Part shown: positions 1-7,133 of the stretch, piece after piece
Position numbering within the stretch: position 1 is the stretch's first letter
Layout of the letters: every line of letters starts with the position of its first letter
Source of the DNA: Desulfobacula sp.
Lineage (GTDB): Bacteria > Desulfobacterota > Desulfobacteria > Desulfobacterales > Desulfobacteraceae
DNA: 15,939 nt
Assembly: GCA_029940235.1 (NCBI GenBank)
Contig: JAOZRI010000018.1
Span: forward strand, 1-15,939
Reading direction: 5' to 3'
Translations under genes and position numbers: made by a program
The notes under the pieces: generated by a model
Seen by the model: only the letters and a program-made list of their open reading frames with translations
Database searches by the model: none
What the model was told of the DNA's origin: nothing

Positions 1-796
1 TGGCACAGATAAAGAAATTTTGTTCAAGGATCTGCAAAGCCCGTACAAATTCAGGAGGTGCTATTAAATAACCAAGACGAAGGCCAGTCATGGCAAAAAG
101 TTTTGAAAATCCGTTTAGCAAAAATGCTCTGTTCGTAAACTCAAATATTGAGTGTTCTTTACCTTCATATACCAGTCCATGATAAATTTCATCGGAAATT
201 ACATAAAGATTGTTTTTTACTGCAACATCCACAATCTGCTGCATTCTTTTTTTGGAGATCACATTACCCGTAGGATTGGAAGGCGAGTTTATAAAAATTG
301 CCTTTGTTTTTAATGTGATTTTTTCTTGTATTGCCTCTGGAGTATATATAAAACCTTGCTCTTCAAAAACAGGAACCATAACAGGAACGCCCTGCACATA
401 ATTGATAAAATTTGCATAACAGGCATAGTGGGGATCGGAAATTATAACCTCGTCTCCCGGGTTTAAGAGTGCAGAAAACAGAAGCAGCATGCCAGGGGAG
501 GTGCCCGAGGTTACAATAATCTGACCTGGATCAATCAAGGTGTTATACATTGTTTTATGATACTGGCTTATGGCTTCTCTAAGACGGATATCACCAAGGC
601 TGTGGGTATAATGCGTTTCATTTGCAGCCATAGCCTCAAGACTTGCTTTTTTAACACATTCGGGAATATTAAAGTCAGGTTCGCCGATCTCCATGTGGAT
701 GACATCAATACCTGATTTTTCCATTTTATGGATTTTTTCCATTATCTCCATAACTATAAAAGGTGTTATGTTTTCACATCGCTTAGCAGGTTCCAT
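1..796 (-). CDS. Pyridoxal-phosphate aminotransferase, class I/II (partial, C-terminus beyond window)
   Basis: Transfers an amino group between an amino acid and a 2-oxo acid using pyridoxal phosphate; cytosolic. About 265 N-terminal residues are visible. The fold-type I signature is clear: SPSNPTGN around the substrate/PLP region, the YVISDEIYHGLVY strand with the PLP-ring Asp and Tyr, and the Schiff-base lysine in GFSKLFAMTGLRLGY. Its ATG directly follows the hisG TAG stop with no spacer, and AAGGTG about six bases upstream (inside hisG) is a good ribosome binding site, so it is translated as the third gene of hisI-hisG. The context makes histidinol-phosphate aminotransferase activity possible. 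However, the motifs look more like the aspartate/alanine-type aminotransferases common in anaerobes, and I do not assign hisC. The right end (start) is certain; the left end is cut by the window. Confidence 0.9.
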   Translation of the reverse strand, partial: MEPAKRCENITPFIVMEIMEKIHKMEKSGIDVIHMEIGEPDFNIPECVKKASLEAMAANETHYTHSLGDIRLREAISQYHKTMYNTLIDPGQIIVTSGTSPGMLLLFSALLNPGDEVIISDPHYACYANFINYVQGVPVMVPVFEEQGFIYTPEAIQEKITLKTKAIFINSPSNPTGNVISKKRMQQIVDVAVKNNLYVISDEIYHGLVYEGKEHSIFEFTNRAFLLNGFSKLFAMTGLRLGYLIAPPEFVRALQILEQNFFICA

Positions 797-1672
797 CTAT
801 AGCACCTTATTTAACGGATATTCAATTATACCTTCTGCACCTGCTTTGAGTAACAGCGGAATCAGGTCTCTCACCTTTCTTGTATCAATGATTGTTTCCA
901 CTGAAAACCAGTCTGACTGGTATAAAGATGCCACAGTTGGAGCATTCAGGCTTGGCAGCAGTGAAACAATGTGTGCGATTTTGTTTTGGGGTACATTCAT
1001 TTTAATACCCACAAGCTTTTGAGCAACCAGAGCTCCCTGCAAAAGCATTGCAATCTGTTCAATCTTTTCTCTTTTTTGGGGATTTTCCCAGGCTTTTTTA
1101 TTTGCAATTAATTGAGTATTTGTCTCCATAATTTCATGGATTACTGTTAAATTATGAGCTCTTATTGTGCTTTCTGTTTCAGTGATTTCCACGATGGCAT
1201 CGGCCAGGCCTGAAACTATTTTAGCTTCTGTGGCACCCCAGGAGAATTTTACATTTACATCAATATTGCGCTCTTTGAAAAAACGTTTGGTAAATTTAAC
1301 AAGTTCTGTGGAGATGGTTTTTCCTTTAAGGTCTTCAAGGGTTTTTATACTAGAATCATTTGCAACTGCAATTATCCATCTTGCAGGCCTTGCACTTACC
1401 TTTGAATAGATAAGATCAGTTACCACATGGATGTCAGATTCATGCTCGGCAACCCAGTCAAGACCTGTCAGGCCAACATCTATTATACCGCTTTCCACAT
1501 TAATGGACATCTCCTGGGCACGGCAGAGAGCACACTCAATGGTATCATCATTGATATCAGGAAAATAGCTTCTGCCTTCCACATTGATCTTCCATCCAGA
1601 TCTTTTAAAAAGATTTATTGTTGCATTTTGAAGGCTTCCCTTTGGAATTCCAAGTTTTAATATTTTTTCCAT
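797..1672 (-). CDS. hisG: ATP phosphoribosyltransferase, long (regulatory-domain) form
   Basis: Catalyses the first step of histidine synthesis, joining ATP and PRPP to give phosphoribosyl-ATP. At 291 residues it is the long homohexameric form: two periplasmic-binding-like catalytic lobes (about 1-215, with LGIPKGSLQ at the N-terminus and GIIDVGLTGLDW near 62-73), then the ACT-like C-terminal domain ending in the typical AGAEGIIEYPLNKVL, which carries histidine feedback inhibition in the family. The PRPP loop reads DAIVEITETESTIRA (159-172); the glycine usual at position 167 is Glu here. The ATG shares one base with the hisI stop (TAATG), and AGAGG lies about ten bases upstream, so translation is coupled. 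Assignment is secure; the loop substitution is the only oddity. Confidence 0.96.
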   Translation of the reverse strand: MEKILKLGIPKGSLQNATINLFKRSGWKINVEGRSYFPDINDDTIECALCRAQEMSINVESGIIDVGLTGLDWVAEHESDIHVVTDLIYSKVSARPARWIIAVANDSSIKTLEDLKGKTISTELVKFTKRFFKERNIDVNVKFSWGATEAKIVSGLADAIVEITETESTIRAHNLTVIHEIMETNTQLIANKKAWENPQKREKIEQIAMLLQGALVAQKLVGIKMNVPQNKIAHIVSLLPSLNAPTVASLYQSDWFSVETIIDTRKVRDLIPLLLKAGAEGIIEYPLNKVL

Positions 1673-2046
1673 TATTTATATACCTCTTTGGGATCAAAGA
1701 TTTTTGATTCCACGATTTTTAAATTATTATTTTCAATTTTTGAAAAAAAACAGGACTTATACCCTTTATGACAAGCACCACCACCGATCTGATCAACTTT
1801 TAAAAGAATGGTGTCATTATCACAGTCCACCCGAATTTCTTTTACCTTCTGCACATGGCCAGAGGTCTCCCCTTTTGTCCACAATTGTTGTCTTGATCGG
1901 CTGTAGTATGTGGCTTTATTGGTTCTAATAGTTTTATCAAAGGCCTGGCTATTCATAAACCCCAGCATCAGAACTTCTCCTGTTTTATAATCTTGTGCAA
2001 TTGCAGGGATCAACCCATTTGTTTTTGCAAAATCAAGTTTTATCAT
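1672..2046 (-). CDS. hisI: Phosphoribosyl-AMP cyclohydrolase
   Basis: Opens the adenine ring of phosphoribosyl-AMP, the third step of histidine synthesis; zinc- and magnesium-dependent, cytosolic. The 124 residues are the single-domain form without the HisE pyrophosphohydrolase that is fused in enterobacteria. Diagnostic motifs are GLIPAIAQD near the N-terminus, [18 protein letters not shown] (metal/substrate region) and [14 protein letters not shown] followed by [11 protein letters not shown], which supplies the DxD magnesium aspartates and the Cys/His zinc ligands. The ATG is preceded by GGAG with ten bases of spacing (2057-2060). It is the first gene of hisI-hisG-aminotransferase and overlaps hisG by one base. 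No hisE is in the window, so that step must be encoded elsewhere. Confidence 0.95.
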   Translation of the reverse strand: MIKLDFAKTNGLIPAIAQDYKTGEVLMLGFMNSQAFDKTIRTNKATYYSRSRQQLWTKGETSGHVQKVKEIRVDCDNDTILLKVDQIGGGACHKGYKSCFFSKIENNNLKIVESKIFDPKEVYK

Positions 2047-2086
2047 GCAGCGCTAACTCCTTTAAATTCATATCTTTAAGCGCCTT

Positions 2087-2115
2087 TAAATAACCGATAT
2101 TGTTTAAAAAGTCAA
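2087..2115 (-). promoter_or_regulatory. Candidate sigma70 promoter for hisI operon
   Basis: On the minus strand TTGACT (2115-2110) is followed after 17 bases by TATTTA (2092-2087). The -35 box is good and the -10 box is weak. The predicted start lies about 35 bases before the hisI ATG. This is the best candidate I found for the operon. Confidence 0.4.
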
Positions 2116-2128
2116 ATTTGTATGGCCA

Positions 2129-2156
2129 TTGACATGCAAATATCCAGATAGATAAT
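2129..2156 (+). promoter_or_regulatory. Candidate sigma70 promoter P1 for EAL-HDOD gene
   Basis: TTGACA (2129-2134), a 16-base spacer, then GATAAT (2151-2156): a consensus -35 and a five-of-six -10. The predicted start is near 2163, about 100 bases ahead of the ATG at 2267. Transcripts from here would run through the repeats at 2170-2217. Confidence 0.55.
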
Positions 2157-2158
2157 TA

Positions 2159-2188
2159 TTGACATATATAACTATATAGTTGCATGAT
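2159..2188 (+). promoter_or_regulatory. Second -35-like element P2 with palindromic spacer
   Basis: A second TTGACA (2159-2164) sits exactly 30 bases after the first within an identical ATTGACAT octamer. An 18-base spacer leads to CATGAT (2183-2188), a poor -10. The spacer contains the perfect 12-bp palindrome AACTATATAGTT (2170-2181), so the element could be a repressible promoter, or the palindrome could be an operator for P1. Confidence 0.35.
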
Positions 2189-2217
2189 ACGTTCAGGATA
2201 GTTGTATGAGACGTTCA
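2176..2217 (+). repeat. Two tandem 20-bp direct repeats, 22-bp period
   Basis: ATAGTTGCATGATACGTTCA (2176-2195) and ATAGTTGTATGAGACGTTCA (2198-2217) match at 18 of 20 positions and start 22 bases apart, about two helical turns, so both copies present on the same DNA face. They lie immediately downstream of P2 and between P1 and the gene. The arrangement is typical of a cooperative transcription-factor site; the factor is unknown. Confidence 0.7.
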
Positions 2218-2266
2218 TGCGTATTGAAAAAAACTTATTTTTTGCATAATTAAAGTGAGTTGATAA

Positions 2267-3484
2267 ATGGAAGTGTTCATGGCAAGGCAGCCGATTTTTA
2301 CGGCTGGAAAAAAGATTTTCGGTTATGAACTTTTATTCAGAAATGGCCTGGAAAATGCATTCCCCGGGGTTGACGGGGATGTAGCCACGTCAAATCTTTT
2401 ATCTAACATTTTTTTCCCTTTTGATTTTACTGAGATCCTTGGCGGCAAACCTGGATTGATCAATTTTACAAAAAAGCTGATTCTTCAAAATATTCCCCTG
2501 CTTCTTCCTAAAGAGCATTTTATTGTTGAGGTACTCGAGGATATTGAGCCTGACAAAGATGTGGTTTCAGCACTCTCCCTATTCAAAGAGAGAGGATTCT
2601 CCATTGCCCTGGACGATTTTATCTATCATAAAAAATTTCATCCAATGATGGAGCTTAGTTCAATTATTAAATTTGATATAAAAGAGACCCCCTTAAATAC
2701 TCTTGTTGATATTGTACAACAGATTAAATCTGATTATAATAACATTACTATTCTGGCAGAAAAAATTGAAACCCATGGTGAATTTGAACTGGCACAGGAG
2801 ATGGATTTTACTCTGTTCCAGGGGTATTTTTTTTCCAAACCTGAGATGCTATCTACAAAGGGTATCGCATCCCAGCAGATCACAAAATTGGAATTGATAA
2901 ATGAACTTGGAAAATATGAATTAAATATAGAGAAAACAGAAGAACTTATTAAAAATGATGCTGCCATCTCATTTAAATTATTAAAATTTATTAATTCAGC
3001 ATATTTTTCCAGAATAACTCCCATTGATACAATCAAAGAAGCCATAACCTATATCGGGACAGAAGAACTTAGAAGATTCATTAACATTGTTGTAATATCA
3101 GATTTAAACACGGATAAACCCAATGAACTGGTGAGAACCTGTGTTATCAGGGCGAAGATGTGTGAAAGACTTGGTGAAATTTTTAACACTGATTTGAAAA
3201 AAGATGAACTATTTACCCTTGGACTTTTTTCTCTGATGGATGCCATGCTTGATTGTAAAATGGCAGATATTTTAAAACATATTAATTTTTCCGATAAAAT
3301 GCAGGGGGCTCTGCTTGGGAAGAATAGGGAATTTAACAAAATTTTAAAAATCGTGATCAGTATTGATCAGGGTGACTGGGAAAATAATTTTTTTACCTAT
3401 ATATCAGGAAAATCCATTGAATCAAAACTACCTGATTTATATCTTGATTCAGTAAAAATGGCAAATTCTCTTGTCAGTTTTTAA
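2267..3484 (+). CDS. EAL-HDOD (YuxH-type) signal transduction protein
   Basis: A 405-residue cytosolic two-domain protein: an EAL domain (about 3-195) and an HDOD domain (about 200-395). EAL motifs are recognisable but altered. ELLFR (21-25) stands for the EAL signature, FIVEVLEDIE keeps the central Glu, LDDF (115-118) is followed by IYHKKF instead of the catalytic GTGYSS loop, then AEKIE (164-168) and FQGYFFSKP (184-192). The HDOD part has DAAISFKLLKFINSA (231-245) and GLFSLMDAML (319-328) but no HD catalytic pair. In the family such proteins act as c-di-GMP-linked or c-di-GMP-independent regulators of motility and adhesion, often without phosphodiesterase activity. I infer a non-catalytic regulator here. 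The start at 2267 is chosen over Met5 because the MxVFMARQPIF opening is typical of the family. The upstream repeat region suggests dedicated control. Confidence 0.9.
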   Translation: MEVFMARQPIFTAGKKIFGYELLFRNGLENAFPGVDGDVATSNLLSNIFFPFDFTEILGGKPGLINFTKKLILQNIPLLLPKEHFIVEVLEDIEPDKDVVSALSLFKERGFSIALDDFIYHKKFHPMMELSSIIKFDIKETPLNTLVDIVQQIKSDYNNITILAEKIETHGEFELAQEMDFTLFQGYFFSKPEMLSTKGIASQQITKLELINELGKYELNIEKTEELIKNDAAISFKLLKFINSAYFSRITPIDTIKEAITYIGTEELRRFINIVVISDLNTDKPNELVRTCVIRAKMCERLGEIFNTDLKKDELFTLGLFSLMDAMLDCKMADILKHINFSDKMQGALLGKNREFNKILKIVISIDQGDWENNFFTYISGKSIESKLPDLYLDSVKMANSLVSF

Positions 3485-3536
3485 CTATGGTCTTAGGTAT
3501 GCTACTATGTATTGCCATAAAACAAATAATCTGTTA

Positions 3537-3587
3537 ATAACCACCCAATAAAAATATTAAATTTTAAACTGCAGAATAAGTGGTTAT
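3537..3587 (+). promoter_or_regulatory. Inverted repeat enclosing the PBP1A start codon
   Basis: ATAACCAC (3537-3544) is exactly complementary to GTGGTTAT (3580-3587), whose last two bases are the first two of the ATG at 3586. In the mRNA this could form an 8-bp stem with a 35-base AU-rich loop that hides the initiation site. No strong ribosome binding site is visible nearby. The length is modest and the loop long, so chance is a real possibility. Confidence 0.35.
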
Positions 3588-5988
3588 GGCAAAAAAAACT
3601 AAAGCACAAATTTTAAAACTCAGAAATAAAAAAAAGCAAAAAAATATTATCCTTGTTTTTTTTAAATGGCTTTTTATTCTTTTCATTATATCAGGTATTC
3701 TTGGTTTTGCTGGCATTTTTGGATTCTATTACTATTTAACCCAGGATTTACCCAAAATAAGCTCTTTAAAAGATTACCGTCCTGCCACTGTTACCAGTGT
3801 GTTCTCCGATGATGGAAGAAAAATAGGTGAGTTCTATAAACAGAGAAGAATTGTTATTCCATTATCAAGCATGCCGGATAATTTAATTAAGGCTTTTGTG
3901 GCTGCAGAAGATTCAAGATTCAGGGAGCATCCCGGTATTGATATGGCTTCCATAGTCAGGGCATTTATAAAAAATTTTAAAGCCGGCACCATTGTCCAGG
4001 GAGGTTCAACCATTACCCAGCAGGTTACAAAATCATTTTTACTGACCCCGGAACGGACATATGAGCGAAAATTTAAAGAGGCAATCCTTGCATATAGAAT
4101 TGAAAAAAAATTCACAAAAGATGAAATTCTTTATCTCTATCTAAACCAGATATATCTTGGACATGGGGCATATGGGGTGGAAGCCGCCTCGGAGAATTAT
4201 TTTGGAAAACATGTAAAAGATCTTAATCTTGCTGAATGTTCAATGCTGGCAGGTCTGCCCCAGGCTCCAAGCAGATATTCCCCCTTTAGATTTCCAAAAA
4301 GAGCAAAACAGCGACAGATTTATGTTCTTAACCGCATGAAGGAAGATGGTCATATTTCAAATCTTGAGGTTACAGATGCCATAGAGCTCAAACTTGATAT
4401 CCAACCGCGCAAGAACTGGTTCATAGAAAGAGTACCCTGTTATACCGAGCATGTCAGAAGATATGTCCAAAAACACTATGGTGAGGATGCCTTGTATACT
4501 CAGGGACTTCAGATCCACACAGCAGTTAATATTGAACTGCAGAAGATTGGAAGAAATGCAGTCAACAGAGGTTTGATGGAACTTGACAAACGAACAGGTT
4601 ATCGAGGTCCTTTAAAAAATATTTCTGCTCTTCAGGTGGAAGATTTTTGTGACAAAATATCAGAAAAAATCGGAAATCAATTATTAGAAAAAGGGAAAAT
4701 TTATCAGGGTGTAGTGAGCAATATTGATGATGAAAAGGGTATAACCACTATAAGAGTTGGTGATTTTACAGGTGTTATAAAGCTTGAAACCATGACATGG
4801 GCAAGAAAACCTGACCATGAGATTGCCTATTATGAAATCAAAGTAAAAAAGCCCTCCCATGTTTTTAAATCCGGGGATATTATTGAGGTAAAATTACTAA
4901 ATGATATTGTTGAAGAGAATGAACTTGAATTTTTTCTCTATCAGGAACCTGTGGCACAGTCTGCATTATTGAGTATTGAAGCTGAAACCGGTCATGTTAA
5001 AACAATGATTGGTGGGCGTGATTACAGGGACAGCCAGTTTAACAGGGCATATCAATCAAGACGTCAGCCGGGAAGTGCTTTTAAACCAATTATTTATGCT
5101 GCAGCACTTGACAAGGGATATACGGCTGCAAGTGTTATTATAGATTCTCCTGTTGTTTATAAAGATATAGAGCGTGATTTTATCTGGAAGCCCCGTAATT
5201 ACAAAGAGGAATTTTTTGGCCCAACTCTGTTTCGAAAAGCCCTTGTAAAATCAAGAAATATTGTTACCATTAAAATTCTTAAGGATATTGGAATAGATTA
5301 TACCATTGATTACGCACGTAAAATGGGTATTACATCCAATATCAGCCGGGATCTTTCCATTGCACTTGGATCATCCGGGCTTTCTCTATTGGAAATTGTC
5401 AATGCCTACTCTGTGTTTTCTAATCTGGGTTATTTGATTGAGCCTGTATTTATTACAAAAATCTATGACAGGGACGGCAAACTGCTTGAGACTTCAAAAT
5501 TGATTCGCAAAAAAGTGGTTGATATGAGTACGGCCTATATCATGACAAATATCTTAGAAAGTGTGGTACAATCAGGGACAGGCTGGAGAATTAAGGCCCT
5601 TAAACGCCCGGTTGCAGGCAAAACAGGTACGACAAATAATCTTTTTGATGCCTGGTTTCTGGGATATACACCAAGATATACAACAGGTGTGTGGGTTGGA
5701 CTTGACCAGGAAGCCCCCCTTGGTAAATCAGAAACAGGATCAAGGGCAGCAAGCCCTATCTGGCTTGATTTTATGCAAAATACCCTGGAGGGAAAACCTG
5801 CAAGAACTTTTAATGTGCCCGAGGGTATTGTGTTTGCAAAAATTGATGCTAAAACTGGATTGCTTCCCATAAAAGAGTCGGAAAAAACAATCTTTGAATG
5901 CTTTAAAGAGGGTACTGTGCCCTTTGAACACACTCCAAAGCCAGACACAGCATCTGATTCTGATGAATTATTTAAAGAAGGAATTTAA
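3586..5988 (+). CDS. mrcA: Class A penicillin-binding protein (PBP1A type): peptidoglycan glycosyltransferase/transpeptidase
   Basis: Bifunctional murein synthase, 800 residues from the ATG at 3586 (a GTG at 3580 would add two), anchored by one N-terminal membrane helix (about 21-50) after a Lys-rich cytoplasmic tail. Glycosyltransferase family 51 follows: AAEDSRFREHPG with catalytic Glu108, QGGSTITQQ (138-146), RKFKEA, and KDEILYLYLNQIYLG (178-192). A linker/OB-like region (about 330-450) precedes the transpeptidase, with PGSAFKP (Ser497, Lys500), SRN (556-558) and KTGTT (679-683). All active-site motifs are intact and the length is normal for PBP1A. It lies about 100 bases after the EAL-HDOD gene with no obvious terminator, so read-through is possible. 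Its stop codon overlaps the convergent radical SAM stop by four bases. mrcA is used as the general class A name; which paralogue it is cannot be told. Confidence 0.95.
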   Translation: MAKKTKAQILKLRNKKKQKNIILVFFKWLFILFIISGILGFAGIFGFYYYLTQDLPKISSLKDYRPATVTSVFSDDGRKIGEFYKQRRIVIPLSSMPDNLIKAFVAAEDSRFREHPGIDMASIVRAFIKNFKAGTIVQGGSTITQQVTKSFLLTPERTYERKFKEAILAYRIEKKFTKDEILYLYLNQIYLGHGAYGVEAASENYFGKHVKDLNLAECSMLAGLPQAPSRYSPFRFPKRAKQRQIYVLNRMKEDGHISNLEVTDAIELKLDIQPRKNWFIERVPCYTEHVRRYVQKHYGEDALYTQGLQIHTAVNIELQKIGRNAVNRGLMELDKRTGYRGPLKNISALQVEDFCDKISEKIGNQLLEKGKIYQGVVSNIDDEKGITTIRVGDFTGVIKLETMTWARKPDHEIAYYEIKVKKPSHVFKSGDIIEVKLLNDIVEENELEFFLYQEPVAQSALLSIEAETGHVKTMIGGRDYRDSQFNRAYQSRRQPGSAFKPIIYAAALDKGYTAASVIIDSPVVYKDIERDFIWKPRNYKEEFFGPTLFRKALVKSRNIVTIKILKDIGIDYTIDYARKMGITSNISRDLSIALGSSGLSLLEIVNAYSVFSNLGYLIEPVFITKIYDRDGKLLETSKLIRKKVVDMSTAYIMTNILESVVQSGTGWRIKALKRPVAGKTGTTNNLFDAWFLGYTPRYTTGVWVGLDQEAPLGKSETGSRAASPIWLDFMQNTLEGKPARTFNVPEGIVFAKIDAKTGLLPIKESEKTIFECFKEGTVPFEHTPKPDTASDSDELFKEGI

Positions 5989-7067
5989 TTGTCAAAAGTC
6001 TTAGCAGACCTTGGAAGTTTTTCCCAACAACTAAACGGTTTAATATCCACACAATTTTTATTTTGTATTGTATTACCTGAATCAATCAAGAAATCAATCT
6101 TTGGATAACGTGATTTAAGTTTTTTTAGATTACTGTTTTTATCACCCCGTAAGCGTGACTCTGATCTATGATGCACATTTAAAATCAGGCTTTTTGTTTT
6201 TAGTAGTTCAGGACTTTGATCTATTTTTCTGCAAATCATATCATAAAAAATTTGAGAAAAGACAAGATGTCCAAATGCTGGGTGCCATGGACCTGCAAGA
6301 ACCATGGATTGATCTTCCATCATATCCGAGGCCTGCAGCCCCATACGAATAACATCAATATTGTCAGCTTGAAAGATTTGATACATCTTTTTGACAAGTT
6401 TGACACTCTCTTCAAGGGTCAAGGGTTTATATAGACCCTTTTTATACCACTGTTCCATGGGGCTGCCTTTGAGCACCATCAAAGGATAAATCCTTGCAAA
6501 GTCCGGGGCAAGTTTTGCCAATTTATGTGTGCTTTTAAGCAGTGAACTCTCACTGTCATCTGGCAGTCCAACCATGACCTGGACACCGATCTTAAATGAA
6601 TAATCCTTAAGAAGGCCTATTGCTTTTATTGTATCCCCGGCAGTATGGCCTCTTTTTGACTTTAATAAAATCTCATCATTCATGGATTGAACACCAAGTT
6701 CAATGGCAGATATTGTATAAGGTTTGAGAAGGTCAAGGGTTTGTGGATTAATGGTGTCCGGTCTTGTGGAAAACCTTATGCCATGAATTTTATTTTCAGA
6801 GATATAGGTATTCACTATTTCAAGCAATTCGATAATGGTTTTATGTGGTAATCCCAGAAAATTACCTCCAAAAAAGGCGAGTTCTACGCTTTCCCGCTTT
6901 CCTTTATATTGGAGATATTGTGTTATAATATCATTAATCTGATATTTGTCGGGCAGGTTGGATTTTTGATTTGTAATAATGGACTGATTACAGAATGCAC
7001 ATTGATGGGGGCACCCTGAATGGGGAATAAATATTGGAATCACCAATGGTTTGCATCTTTTATTCAT
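5985..7067 (-). CDS. Radical SAM protein, Elp3 N-terminal-like
   Basis: A 360-residue radical SAM enzyme. PHSGCPHQCAFCNQ holds the [4Fe-4S]-binding Cys19, Cys23 and Cys26 (CxxxCxxC), and AFFGGNFLGL is the GGE-like glycine motif used for SAM binding. FSTRPDTI and ELGVQSMNDEIL are typical of the Elp3/HemN-like radical SAM core. There is no C-terminal acetyltransferase domain as in true Elp3, so the specific reaction is unknown; tRNA or other RNA modification is only a guess from family. Stand-alone proteins of this style are, to my knowledge, often next to rnc in clostridia, and here it lies 66 bases downstream of the RNase III fusion. No good ribosome binding site precedes the ATG at 7067, the only plausible start. 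Its stop overlaps the stop of the convergent PBP gene. Confidence 0.85.
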   Translation of the reverse strand: MNKRCKPLVIPIFIPHSGCPHQCAFCNQSIITNQKSNLPDKYQINDIITQYLQYKGKRESVELAFFGGNFLGLPHKTIIELLEIVNTYISENKIHGIRFSTRPDTINPQTLDLLKPYTISAIELGVQSMNDEILLKSKRGHTAGDTIKAIGLLKDYSFKIGVQVMVGLPDDSESSLLKSTHKLAKLAPDFARIYPLMVLKGSPMEQWYKKGLYKPLTLEESVKLVKKMYQIFQADNIDVIRMGLQASDMMEDQSMVLAGPWHPAFGHLVFSQIFYDMICRKIDQSPELLKTKSLILNVHHRSESRLRGDKNSNLKKLKSRYPKIDFLIDSGNTIQNKNCVDIKPFSCWEKLPRSAKTFDN

Positions 7068-7105
7068 GTATGCTTGTATTCAAATCTATTTTTTCTCTGG
7101 AACTA

Positions 7106-7132
7106 TGAAAAAGTTGCATTGTGTAACAACCT
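7106..7132 (-). terminator. Weak hairpin plus T-run after PHP-RNase III
   Basis: Minus-strand reading gives AGGTTG-(10-base loop)-CAACTT (six pairs, one of them G-U) running into five T. The stem is short and low in GC, so at best it is an attenuator between the RNase III fusion and the radical SAM gene. Confidence 0.25.
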
Positions 7133-7133
7133 G

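Noticed and set aside
1-796. Naming the aminotransferase hisC because of hisI-hisG
   Set aside because: Motifs fit general aspartate/alanine-type class I/II aminotransferases, and the C-terminus is missing; operon position alone is not enough.
693-1022. 109-codon plus-strand ORF across the aminotransferase/hisG junction
   Set aside because: It is antisense to two clear genes and has no domain or ribosome binding site.
3487-3521. TATGG/CCATA hairpin after the EAL-HDOD gene as a terminator
   Set aside because: Only five pairs, a 25-base loop and no T-run.
5535-5948. 137-codon minus-strand ORF and overlapping plus-frame ORF inside the PBP gene
   Set aside because: Both are out-of-frame readings of the conserved transpeptidase region.
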